Origin: Pseudorhodobacter sp.
GTDB lineage: Bacteria > Pseudomonadota > Alphaproteobacteria > Rhodobacterales > Rhodobacteraceae
Direction: 5' to 3'
DNA length: 17,501 nucleotides
Assembly: GCA_014378345.1 (NCBI GenBank)
Contig: JACMNW010000080.1
Location: forward strand, 1-17,501
Positions within the stretch are counted from its first letter, which is position 1, and each line of letters begins with the position of its first letter. Both the position numbers and the translations under genes were made by a program. The notes beneath the pieces were generated by a model, which saw only the letters and a program-made list of their open reading frames with translations, ran no database searches and was not told the origin of the DNA. Below, piece by piece: positions 1-6,982 of this stretch.

Positions 1-1001
1 AAGTGTTTGAGCGCGGTATCCGGGTCATTCAGTTTGCGCAGCGCTATGAAGCCTGCCAAAAATTCCAGATCGGCATAATTTTGGCCAGCGGCCATTTGGT
101 TGCGGGCGGCGACTTTGTAGGCATCGCGGGACTGGCCTGCGCGCATCAAGGCGCGTGCCAAGGTGGCGCGACGGTCGGCCCAAGCGGCGGGATCGCCCAG
201 ATGGGCGGCAGTATCGCTGCGCTCTAAGATCAGGGCAGTAGCATCGGCAGTGCGATCTTTTTTCATGCGCCATTGGAAGCGTTCAAACGCCAATCCGGCA
301 TCGCCCGCCAGTGATTTCGGCACGGCATCCACTAGGGCACTAGCGTTACTCGCCATTGTCCCAAGGGCCATGCGCGCCTCAGCCAAGGCGCGCCACGCGT
401 TGCCCACGCGGGGCAGCATGCGTTTTGCCTCGGGGACGCGGCCCGCCCATAAAACGCGGTCAAGGCGCACTTCGTGGGCGACGGATAGGGCATCTGGCAT
501 CAGGGCCAGAAAGGCGTCTTCTTCGGGGGCGGTGAATTCGAGTTCGGTCCAGCCACGGATGGCTTCGGTTTCGGCATCGGCGGCGCGACCGAGGGCGAGG
601 TAGGCTTTAACAAGGGCCAGCGAGCCATCTGGCTTGCGGGGGAGTTGGCCCGCAAAGTAGGCCAGCACGCGATTAGGGTCGGTGGAGCGGGCAACGGCGG
701 TTTCGCCCTTTTCGCGCATCAGGGCCAAGCCGGGCCAATCGGGGCGGCGGGATAAGAACGCCTCAAAATCACCCAGTTTTCCGGCACCTGCACGCAGGCG
801 CATCCATTCTATAAGGTCTTGCGAAAGCTGCCCTTCGGCGGCGGCAGCGGCATTATCCCAATCTTCAAACGCCGCGCGGTCCAGCGCTATGCGCAGGCTT
901 GCCACCTCATCCGCGTGGGTGGGTAAAGGGGCCAGTTGCATCAGAAATCCAAGGCCTGCGATGGCAAGGGTTTGGCGAAGAAGGGGGGCAAATCGGATCA
1001 T
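1..1001 (-). CDS. Soluble lytic murein transglycosylase, N-terminal part (cut by window edge)
   Basis: Reading the minus strand from the ATG at 1001, the frame stays open to base 1, giving 333 residues with the C-terminus outside the window. It starts with a signal peptide (hydrophobic stretch around residues 11-28, ending near THADE). An alpha-helical, tryptophan- and alanine-rich solenoid follows, with phrases typical of the Slt U/L domains in Rhodobacterales: RRPDWPGLAL, LDRVLWAGR, and LAGFIALRKL near the edge. Family members are periplasmic enzymes of roughly 600-700 residues that cleave glycan strands to 1,6-anhydro-muropeptides. The catalytic GEWQ-type lysozyme fold is C-terminal and so not visible here. 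The gene is divergent from dapA with a gap of about 160 bases. The family call is confident, but activity cannot be judged from this half. Confidence 0.85.
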   Translation of the reverse strand, partial: MIRFAPLLRQTLAIAGLGFLMQLAPLPTHADEVASLRIALDRAAFEDWDNAAAAAEGQLSQDLIEWMRLRAGAGKLGDFEAFLSRRPDWPGLALMREKGETAVARSTDPNRVLAYFAGQLPRKPDGSLALVKAYLALGRAADAETEAIRGWTELEFTAPEEDAFLALMPDALSVAHEVRLDRVLWAGRVPEAKRMLPRVGNAWRALAEARMALGTMASNASALVDAVPKSLAGDAGLAFERFQWRMKKDRTADATALILERSDTAAHLGDPAAWADRRATLARALMRAGQSRDAYKVAARNQMAAGQNYADLEFLAGFIALRKLNDPDTALKH

Positions 1002-1159
1002 GGGTGCAGGGATGCCTTACACGCGGAGCGGGTGCAACTCACATCATCGCCAGTCGGGGTATTGAGTGCGGCTTGGCAAGGAGGTGCTGCGGCGCTAGGA
1101 AGGGCGCGGTTGCAACGGGGCGATTCAAAGGTTTTGCCCGAAATACAGGGAGACGTGCC

Positions 1160-2035
1160 ATGATCCATGGGTCAATTCCAGCCTTGGTGACGCCGTTCAA
1201 GAACGGTGCCTTGGATCTTGATACGCTTAAATCCTTGGTCGACTGGCATATTGCGGAAGGATCAACCGGGTTGGTGCCTGTGGGCACCACGGGTGAAAGC
1301 CCCACTTTAAGCCATGAAGAACATGAAACCGTGATTGAAGCAGTGGTGAAAGCCGCTGCCGGCCGGGTGCCGGTAATTGCCGGGGCCGGGTCGAACAACA
1401 CGGTGGAAGGCATGCGCCTGATCCGCCATGCGGCGAAGGTTGGGGCGACGGCGGCGTTGGTGGTGACGCCGTATTATAACAAGCCCACGCAAGCCGGGTT
1501 GATTGCGCATTACACGGCGCTGCACGATTGCAGCGATTTGCCGATCATCATTTACAACATTCCGGGCCGGTCGGTGGTGGATATGTCGCCGGAAACCATG
1601 GGTGTGTTGGCGCGGTTGCCGCGCATCATTGGGGTCAAGGACGCGACGGGCCGGATTGAACGGGTCAGCCAGCAGCGCATGACCTGTGGGGCGGATTTCA
1701 TCCAGTTGTCGGGCGAGGATGCCACGGCTTTAGGGTTTAACGCCCACGGCGGGGTGGGGTGCATTTCAGTGACGGCGAATGTGGCACCGCGGTTGTGTGC
1801 CGAATTTCAGGCGGCGACTTTGCGCGGCGATTATACAAAGGCGTTGGAATTGCAGGACCGTCTTATGCCGCTGCATGAGGCGATTTTTCTGGAGCCGGGG
1901 TTGGTGGGCGCGAAATACGGGCTGTCAAAGTTGGGGTTATGTGGGGACGAGGTGCGTCTTCCGCTGGTTGGCCTGACGGACGGTGTAAAAGCGCGGATGG
2001 ATTCGGCGATGCGCCATGCCGGATTGATCAACTAG
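1160..2035 (+). CDS. dapA: 4-hydroxy-tetrahydrodipicolinate synthase
   Basis: This cytosolic enzyme condenses pyruvate with aspartate semialdehyde in the diaminopimelate/lysine pathway, which feeds peptidoglycan. The product is 291 residues, the normal family length. Visible motifs are GTTGES (threonine pair of the active site), TPYYNKP, Tyr132 and Arg137 in IIYNIPGRS, and the Schiff-base lysine Lys160 in GVKDATG. These match the E. coli residues Tyr133, Arg138 and Lys161. The frame is open further upstream, but homology begins at MIHGSIPALVTPF, and AGGGAGA lies 8 bases before this ATG, so 1160 is chosen. A permease gene begins 3 bases after the stop, suggesting co-transcription. Confidence 0.97.
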   Translation: MIHGSIPALVTPFKNGALDLDTLKSLVDWHIAEGSTGLVPVGTTGESPTLSHEEHETVIEAVVKAAAGRVPVIAGAGSNNTVEGMRLIRHAAKVGATAALVVTPYYNKPTQAGLIAHYTALHDCSDLPIIIYNIPGRSVVDMSPETMGVLARLPRIIGVKDATGRIERVSQQRMTCGADFIQLSGEDATALGFNAHGGVGCISVTANVAPRLCAEFQAATLRGDYTKALELQDRLMPLHEAIFLEPGLVGAKYGLSKLGLCGDEVRLPLVGLTDGVKARMDSAMRHAGLIN

Positions 2036-2038
2036 GCC

Positions 2039-2923
2039 GTGCTTAGCCCCAACCTTCGCGGATCGCTTCTGATGGTGGCCGCGATGGCGGGGTTTGCCAT
2101 TGAGGATATGTTTTTGAAATTTGCCGCCCGGTCTTTGCCGGTGGGGCAGATTTTGATGATCTTTGGCGGCGGCGGCATGTTGGCCTTTGCCATGCTGACC
2201 AAGCTGCGGGGCGAGCGGGTGTTTCATCCGGCGATTCTGACGCGCGCTATTCTGGTTCGCGCGGTGTTTGAGGTGATGGGGCGGTTGTTCTATACGCTTG
2301 CGATTGCGTTTACCGCCCTTTCGAATGCGTCGGCAATATTGCAGGCAACGCCGTTGGTGGTGGTGGCGGGGGCGGCGTTGATCTTTGGTGAACGCGTGGG
2401 TTGGCGGCGGTGGACGGCGATTTTGGTCGGGTTTACAGGGGTGTTGATCATCCTGCGCCCCGGCTTGGCGGGGTTTACCGTGGCGTCGTTGCTGGCAGTG
2501 GCGGGGACGATTGGCTTTGCGGGCCGCGATCTGGCGACGCGGGCGGCCCCGCCTGTGCTGTCGAACCTGCAGCTGGGGGTTTACGGCTTTGCCATGATGG
2601 TGCCGACCGGTGCGGTTCTGCTGATGTTTCTTGGCACGGCTTCGGTGCCCGATCTTGCAACGACAGGGCAGTTGTTCGGGGCGACCACTGTTGGGGTGGC
2701 GGCCTATTACGCACTGACTTCCGCCATGCGGATGGGCGATGTTGGCGTGATTACGCCGTTTCGTTATACGCGGCTGGTATTCGCGCTGATCCTTGGAATG
2801 GCTTTGTTTGGCGAGCGTCCGGATGGCTATACCCTGCTAGGCAGTGCCATAATTGTGGCAAGCGGGATTTATACCCTGATCCGCGGGCGCAGGCGGGCTG
2901 TGCAGAGTAGCCCGGCGGCCTGA
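2039..2923 (+). CDS. DMT-superfamily permease with two EamA domains
   Basis: The product is a 294-residue, very hydrophobic inner-membrane protein with about ten predicted helices, arranged as two repeated EamA halves (roughly residues 8-140 and 150-285). The N-terminal half has the family pattern of a small-residue-rich helix followed by a charged loop (LIFGERVGWRRW). The second half has the matching loop LFGERPDGY before the last helix, and the end is a basic tail (RGRRR). Members export small metabolites, including amino acids and nucleotides, but the substrate cannot be read from the sequence. The proposed start is a GTG 3 bases after the dapA stop, without a clear Shine-Dalgarno, which would suit translational coupling. 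An ATG at 2072 is an alternative. Linkage to lysine metabolism is only positional. Confidence 0.85.
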   Translation: MLSPNLRGSLLMVAAMAGFAIEDMFLKFAARSLPVGQILMIFGGGGMLAFAMLTKLRGERVFHPAILTRAILVRAVFEVMGRLFYTLAIAFTALSNASAILQATPLVVVAGAALIFGERVGWRRWTAILVGFTGVLIILRPGLAGFTVASLLAVAGTIGFAGRDLATRAAPPVLSNLQLGVYGFAMMVPTGAVLLMFLGTASVPDLATTGQLFGATTVGVAAYYALTSAMRMGDVGVITPFRYTRLVFALILGMALFGERPDGYTLLGSAIIVASGIYTLIRGRRRAVQSSPAA

Positions 2924-2990
2924 CGCGAATCATATGCTTGGAAATGCGCGAGACTATTCATCAAGGTACTGAATTTGCTAAACTTATTAG

Positions 2991-3006
2991 TTAACGCAAG
3001 GTTAAC
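2991..3006 (+). promoter_or_regulatory. Perfect CtrA-type binding box (TTAA-N7-TTAAC)
   Basis: The gap between the permease and the Hint gene (2924-3173) is visibly richer in A and T than its surroundings. It contains TTAA, seven bases, then TTAAC, an exact match to the consensus of the alphaproteobacterial cell-cycle/motility response regulator CtrA. The two GTTAACG copies lie 11 bases apart, about one helical turn. The box sits 167 bases upstream of the Hint gene ATG, so that gene would be the natural target. The match is seen directly, but binding and regulation are inferred. The rest of this gap shows no further gene. Confidence 0.55.
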
Positions 3007-3173
3007 GTCCGCATAAATCTAAACGATCTGGCTGTCCCCACGCTATTGCCCACAGCCATGCATCAATGCCATGGCCGGGCCTCAAACATGACGAAAAAAT
3101 GGCAAATTTCGGGTTCTTATTAGGCACAAGGTCAACACGACCGCCACAAGTCTTAACCCTAAAGGATGCCATC

Positions 3174-3755
3174 ATGTTCATCAAGGAATTTCCCCGCAAG
3201 GCGCGCAATGTCACCTCCGGCCTGATTGCTGGCACGCTTGTTGAAGGGGCGCGGGGTTGGGTGGCGGTTGAAGACCTGCGCATTGGTGACGCGGTGCAAA
3301 GCTATGATGGCGGGCTTGCGCGGGTTCTGGGGCTGGACCGGAATTGGGTCACTGCAGCAGTCGGGGCGTATGTCTTGCACCTGCCTGGGGGGGCTTTGAA
3401 CAATTGTAGCGATCTGCGGCTCTTGCCGGGGCAAAATGTGTTGATTGATACGTTGGGCGACGCGGAATTGCCGGATGATGTTGTTGTTTTGATGCCTGCG
3501 GCGGCGCTGGAGGGCGTGCTTGGCGCAACCCGTATGCGGATTGAAAAACCGATGGAGGTGATCACGCCACGCTTTGCCGATGATGAGGCGATCTTTGCCA
3601 ATTCCGGCACTTTGCTGCATTGCCCCGGTATTCGGCAAACTGCGGGGCAACCTGCAAGTGACTTTTTCACCCAGCTTGATCTTTCCCAAGCCTATGCGTT
3701 CTTGCAGCGCGCTTACGCAGCACCTGCCGTGCACCCCATGCGCATTGCGGCATGA
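3174..3755 (+). CDS. Stand-alone degenerate Hint (hedgehog/intein) domain protein
   Basis: The product is 193 residues and appears cytosolic, with no signal peptide or membrane helix. It resembles the Hint_2-type proteins common in Rhodobacterales. The start of the fold is GLIAGTLVEG followed by WVAVEDLRIGDAVQSYDGG (block A, residues 16-47). The second conserved strand is LRLLPGQNVLID (82-92). The end is RFADDEAIFANSGTLLHC (133-150), with a short alpha-helical tail. The residue where a splicing Hint domain has its Cys or Ser nucleophile appears to be Gly16, and the usual block-B histidine position reads Asn88, so self-cleavage is not expected. The role of this subgroup is unknown to me. The start is the ATG preceded by AAAGGA; the frame extends upstream to 3066 but without a better ribosome site. 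A CtrA-type box lies upstream and smpB follows after 60 bases. Confidence 0.8.
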   Translation: MFIKEFPRKARNVTSGLIAGTLVEGARGWVAVEDLRIGDAVQSYDGGLARVLGLDRNWVTAAVGAYVLHLPGGALNNCSDLRLLPGQNVLIDTLGDAELPDDVVVLMPAAALEGVLGATRMRIEKPMEVITPRFADDEAIFANSGTLLHCPGIRQTAGQPASDFFTQLDLSQAYAFLQRAYAAPAVHPMRIAA

Positions 3756-3815
3756 TGCAAAGTTGACGCCGCGCATCTGGACTTGCCCGGCCTTACCCCC
3801 TATCTGCAAATTATC

Positions 3816-4298
3816 ATGGTCGAAAAGTCTGATCCCAATTCCAAACTGATTGCTGAGAACCGCCGCGCGCGGTTTGATTTCCATATCGAGGCCGATATTG
3901 AGGCCGGGATTATGCTGCTCGGGTCAGAAGTGAAATCCCTGCGCAAGGGTGGATCGAACATCGCTGAGAGTTACGCGTCGGTTGAAAATGGCGAGTTGTG
4001 GTTGATCAACGGTTATATCGCACCCTATTTGCAAGCCAAGACGTGGGGCCACGAAGAACGCCGGCGTCGTAAGCTTTTGGTCAACAAAAAAGAACTGTCG
4101 CGGCTGTGGAATGCCACCGCACGCGAAGGCATGACCATCGTGCCGATGAAAATGTATTTCAACGACAAAGGCATCGTGAAGCTGAAAATCGGCATCGCCA
4201 AAGGCAAGAAACAGGCCGACAAACGTGCATCAGAAGCCAAAAAGGATTGGGACCGCGAGAAGGGCCGTCTGTTGCGGCAAAGCACTAAGATGTTCTGA
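3816..4298 (+). CDS. smpB: SsrA-binding protein SmpB
   Basis: SmpB binds tmRNA and brings it to stalled ribosomes for trans-translation. The product is 160 residues, the usual family length. It has the classic beginning KLIAENRRARFDF, the oligonucleotide-binding beta-barrel signature GSEVKSLRKG with NIAESYA, then the GYIAPY and HEERRRRKLL stretches. The C-terminal tail is strongly basic (KGKKQADKRASEAKKDWDREKG), the part that is disordered until it enters the mRNA channel. The ATG at 3816 is chosen because homologues begin a few residues before SDPNSKLI. No strong Shine-Dalgarno precedes it (TATCTGCAAATTATC), so it may be translated weakly or coupled to upstream transcription. No tmRNA gene was seen in the window. 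Confidence 0.97.
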   Translation: MVEKSDPNSKLIAENRRARFDFHIEADIEAGIMLLGSEVKSLRKGGSNIAESYASVENGELWLINGYIAPYLQAKTWGHEERRRRKLLVNKKELSRLWNATAREGMTIVPMKMYFNDKGIVKLKIGIAKGKKQADKRASEAKKDWDREKGRLLRQSTKMF

Positions 4299-4385
4299 AA
4301 ATCCAATTTATGTTGCCGGATTGGCGACAATCTGCGACACTTTGTTCACTGGGCCAGCATTTCAAGTGCAAAAGAGCCTGGAAGA

Positions 4386-4399
4386 TCGGGGAACCCCGA
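4386..4399. repeat. Short inverted repeat ahead of the small membrane protein gene
   Basis: TCGGGG, two bases (AA), then CCCCGA form a near-perfect 6+6 palindrome 39 bases before the ATG at 4438. It lies in the 139-base gap after smpB, upstream of the ribosome site AGGAAGGA. It could be an operator half-pair or simply a local fold in the leader; nothing here decides which. Confidence 0.35.
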
Positions 4400-4437
4400 C
4401 GGGAACCGGAACACAGTTAGGAAGGAATGCGGGTATT

Positions 4438-4716
4438 ATGGAACAGCTTATCATCAGCCTGATTGCTGGCGTACTGGGTGGCAATGGCGCAGCCGCTATC
4501 ATGAAAAACTTAAGCCTTGGAACGCTGGGCAATTCGATCGTCGGCTTGCTTGGCGGCGGTCTTGGTACCTATCTTTTGCAAATGATGGGTGCGCCAGTTG
4601 ATCCTGCCGCAAGCATGGACATCGGATCTATCATCTCTTCCATCGCATCAGGCGGCGTTGGTGGGGGCGTACTGTTGGCAATCGTCGGCGCGCTGAAAGG
4701 CGTGATGGCGAAATAA
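4438..4716 (+). CDS. Small glycine-rich inner-membrane protein, function unknown
   Basis: The product is 92 residues and almost entirely hydrophobic, with a high glycine and alanine content. Three or so helices are likely: residues 4-25, 31-52 (GNSIVGLLGGGLGTYLL) and 64-90 (ISSIASGGVGGGVLLAIVGAL). The helices are joined by short loops, including a proline/aspartate turn (GAPVDPAASMD), and a single lysine ends the protein (VMAK). Glycine spacing such as GLLGGGLG and GGVGGGV is what glycine-zipper helices use to pack tightly or oligomerise. I recall similar short proteins beginning MEQLII in alphaproteobacteria, but no established function. The ATG has AGGAAGGA 11 bases before it. A perfect hairpin 9 bases after the stop suggests a monocistronic transcript or an operon end. 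Confidence 0.75.
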   Translation: MEQLIISLIAGVLGGNGAAAIMKNLSLGTLGNSIVGLLGGGLGTYLLQMMGAPVDPAASMDIGSIISSIASGGVGGGVLLAIVGALKGVMAK

Positions 4717-4725
4717 TTGCTTCGG

Positions 4726-4750
4726 TCCGGGCGTACTTGTTACGCCCGGA
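4726..4750 (+). terminator. Hairpin after the small membrane protein gene
   Basis: A perfect 10-base-pair stem (TCCGGGCGTA / TACGCCCGGA) with a 5-base loop (CTTGT) begins 9 bases after the stop at 4716. The tail (TCATTCC) has no real T-run, so it may act as a weak or Rho-assisted terminator or as a 3' stabilising fold. It separates the unit ending at 4716 from the sulfurtransferase gene. Confidence 0.6.
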
Positions 4751-4819
4751 TCATTCCTGCACTCTTGCTTCAAAGCCTCTGTCCGATTAACCCGGAGACA
4801 GCGCTGCACGGAGCAAAAA

Positions 4820-5680
4820 ATGACCCCTTCCCCCATGGATGACCCGAAAACGCTGGTTTCGACCAGTTGGCTGGCGGCACATTTGGCAGACCCGGATTTG
4901 CGGGTGCTGGATGCGTCGTGGTATCTGCCGGATATGGGGCGCGATGCGCGGGCGGAATATGGCGCGGCACACATTCCCGGCGCGCGTTTTTTCGATATTG
5001 ATGAGATTTCGGATCAACGGTCGGCGCTGCCCCATATGGCACCGCCGCCGGAGAAATTTATCAGCCGGATGCGGGCAATGGGGGTGGGCGACGGGCATCA
5101 GGTGGTGATTTATGATGGCTATGGCCTGCTGTCTGCGGCGCGGGTGTGGTGGCTGTTTCGCCTGATGGGAAAGGTGGATGTGGCGATATTAGATGGCGGA
5201 TTTCCAAAATGGCAGGCCGAGGGGCGAGTTGTGGAGGATATGCCACCCGTGATGCGCGACAGGCACATGACCGTGCAGCGGCAGGCGGGGTTGGTGAAGG
5301 ATGTAACGCAGGTGGCGCATGCATCCAAGCTGGGCGAGGCGGAAATTATTGATGCAAGGTCTGCGACGCGTTTTAAAGGCGAGGCGGCGGAACCTCGGCT
5401 TGGTTTGCGTTCGGGGCATATTCCGGGGGCGAAGAACGTGCCTTACGGCACGCTTTTGAACACGGATGGCACGATGAAACCGATGGCTGATCTTAAAGCG
5501 GTGTTTCATACAGCGGGTGTTGATCTGGCCAAACCTGCGATCACGTCTTGCGGGTCGGGTATAACGGCAGCGGTGCTGAGTTTGGCGTTGGAACGGATCG
5601 GGCACAGGAACCACGCACTGTATGATGGGTCATGGGCCGAATGGGGTATGTATGACGATCTGCAGGTGGCGAAAGGCTGA
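4820..5680 (+). CDS. sseA: 3-mercaptopyruvate sulfurtransferase (two-domain rhodanese family)
   Basis: The product is 286 residues with tandem rhodanese domains: an inactive N-terminal one (about residues 12-130) and a catalytic C-terminal one (about 160-280). The active-site loop is SCGSGITAAVL with Cys244. The CGSG[V/I]T pattern is that of 3-mercaptopyruvate sulfurtransferases, whereas thiosulfate enzymes carry CRKGVT. It is expected to take sulfur from 3-mercaptopyruvate onto Cys244 as a persulfide, then pass it to cyanide, thiols or thioredoxin, in the cytosol. Inter-domain signatures GAAHIPGARFFDID and RSGHIPGAKNVPYG are intact. ACGGAGC precedes the ATG. The aminotransferase gene begins 3 bases after the stop, which points to one transcript and a shared pathway. 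Confidence 0.92.
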   Translation: MTPSPMDDPKTLVSTSWLAAHLADPDLRVLDASWYLPDMGRDARAEYGAAHIPGARFFDIDEISDQRSALPHMAPPPEKFISRMRAMGVGDGHQVVIYDGYGLLSAARVWWLFRLMGKVDVAILDGGFPKWQAEGRVVEDMPPVMRDRHMTVQRQAGLVKDVTQVAHASKLGEAEIIDARSATRFKGEAAEPRLGLRSGHIPGAKNVPYGTLLNTDGTMKPMADLKAVFHTAGVDLAKPAITSCGSGITAAVLSLALERIGHRNHALYDGSWAEWGMYDDLQVAKG

Positions 5681-5683
5681 GCG

Positions 5684-6865
5684 ATGTTTGAGGCTTTGAA
5701 ACCGCAGGTGCCAGACCAGATTTTGCAACTGATCCAGATGTACAAGGATGATCTTCGGGCCGCCAAGATCGACCTAGGGGTTGGGGTTTATAAGGATGCA
5801 ACCGGGCTAACGCCTGTGATGCGGGCGGTGAAGGCGGCGCAAAAGCTGCTTTGGGAAACCGAAGTGACCAAGACCTATACCGGGCTTGCGGGGGAGCCTG
5901 CGTTTAATCTGGCGGCGGCGCGGATGATCCTTGGCGACAGCGTGCCGGTGGACCGGGTTGCATCGGCGTCGACACCGGGCGGTACGGGGGCGATCCGGCA
6001 GGCGTTGGAATTGATCAAGCTGGCGAGCCCTGAGGCTACGGTATGGCTGTCTAACCCGACCTGGCCCAACCATCCGTCGATCATCAAGTATCTTGGGATG
6101 AAAATGGCTGAGTATCGGTATTTCGATGCGGAAACTCGCGGCATTGATTTTCATGGGCTGATCACCGATCTGGGCCGGGTGGCACCGGGCGATGTGGTGT
6201 TGCTGCACGGCTGTTGCCACAACCCAACAGGGGCAAACCTGAACGCGGTGGAATGGGCGGCGGTCGCGGATGTGCTAGAAGCACGCGGGGCAATTCCGTT
6301 TATCGACCTTGCCTATCAGGGCTTTGGCGATGGGCTGGAGGAAGACGCGGCTGCGACGCGAATGATAGCGGCGCGGTTTCCACAGGTACTGATTGCCGCG
6401 TCTTGTTCCAAGAATTTCGGGATTTACCGGGAACGCACGGGGATATTGATCGCGCTGTCTGACGTGAAGCAGCGGGCAACCGTGCAGGGTAATCTGGCGT
6501 TTCTCAATCGGCAGAATTTCAGCTTTCCCCCCGATCATGGGGCAAGGCTGGTGACGATGATCCTGGAGGATGACGCCCTGCGCGCCGATTGGAAGGCGGA
6601 GCTGGAAGAGGTGCGGCTGAACATGCTGTCGCTGCGGCATAGTTTGGCGGATGCTTTGCGGGATGCCACGGGGTCGGATCGCTATGGCTTCATCGCCCAA
6701 CATCGGGGGATGTTTTCGCGGCTAGGCTTAACGCCGGAACAGGTTGTGACTCTGCGGGTGGAGCATGGGATTTACATGGTCGGCGATAGCCGGATTAACA
6801 TTGCGGGGCTAAATGCCCACACTGTGCCGATATTGGCGGCGGCGATTGCCACTGTGGCGGGATAG
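5684..6865 (+). CDS. Class I aminotransferase, aspartate/aromatic amino acid type
   Basis: The product is 393 residues, a PLP fold-type I enzyme of the AspC/TyrB subgroup. Landmarks follow the family order: the YKDATG turn near the N-terminus, SNPTWPNH (ring-stacking Trp), HGCCHNPTG, DLAYQGFGDGLEEDA (Asp and Tyr contacting PLP), the Schiff-base lysine Lys243 in SCSKNFGIYRERTG, Arg276 in NRQNFSFPP (side-chain carboxylate site), and the alpha-carboxylate arginine in SRINIAGLN. With both arginines present, aspartate and glutamate should be good substrates; aromatic amino acids or cysteine are also possible. Substrate choice cannot be settled by reading. It forms a tight pair with the sulfurtransferase gene. 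A strong hairpin follows the gene. Confidence 0.92.
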   Translation: MFEALKPQVPDQILQLIQMYKDDLRAAKIDLGVGVYKDATGLTPVMRAVKAAQKLLWETEVTKTYTGLAGEPAFNLAAARMILGDSVPVDRVASASTPGGTGAIRQALELIKLASPEATVWLSNPTWPNHPSIIKYLGMKMAEYRYFDAETRGIDFHGLITDLGRVAPGDVVLLHGCCHNPTGANLNAVEWAAVADVLEARGAIPFIDLAYQGFGDGLEEDAAATRMIAARFPQVLIAASCSKNFGIYRERTGILIALSDVKQRATVQGNLAFLNRQNFSFPPDHGARLVTMILEDDALRADWKAELEEVRLNMLSLRHSLADALRDATGSDRYGFIAQHRGMFSRLGLTPEQVVTLRVEHGIYMVGDSRINIAGLNAHTVPILAAAIATVAG

Positions 6866-6906
6866 TCGCCCGCCGCTATTTCGACAAATCGTTTTTCAAA
6901 CGCAAA

Positions 6907-6936
6907 ACGGCCCGCGCGGGAGGACACGCGGGCCGT
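6907..6936 (-). terminator. Intrinsic terminator between convergent aminotransferase and amtB
   Basis: A 10-base-pair GC-rich stem (ACGGCCCGCG / CGCGGGCCGT) with a 10-base loop lies in the 117 bases between two convergent genes. Read on the minus strand, the stem is followed by TTTGCGTTTG (four Ts counting the end of the stem), so it serves amtB best. On the plus strand the tail (CTAAGATG) lacks a T-run, but the fold could still help to end the aminotransferase transcript. Confidence 0.7.
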
Positions 6937-6982
6937 CTAAGATGCGCGGCGGGGGGGAGGAAGTTCCCGCCGCACTAAATTT

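Noticed and set aside
899..1159. Upstream extension of the dapA frame
   Set aside because: It would overlap the start of the divergent transglycosylase gene, has no homology-like content, and the ATG at 1160 has a good ribosome site and matches the family length.
3159..3884. Minus-strand open frame (241 residues) opposite the Hint gene and start of smpB
   Set aside because: It overlaps two supported genes, is rich in Arg, Gln and Pro, and shows no recognisable domain.
4390..4418. EcfG-type stress promoter (GGAAC with spaced CGTT) before the small membrane protein gene
   Set aside because: GGAAC occurs, but no CGTT lies 16-17 bases downstream; the nearest GTT is too far away.
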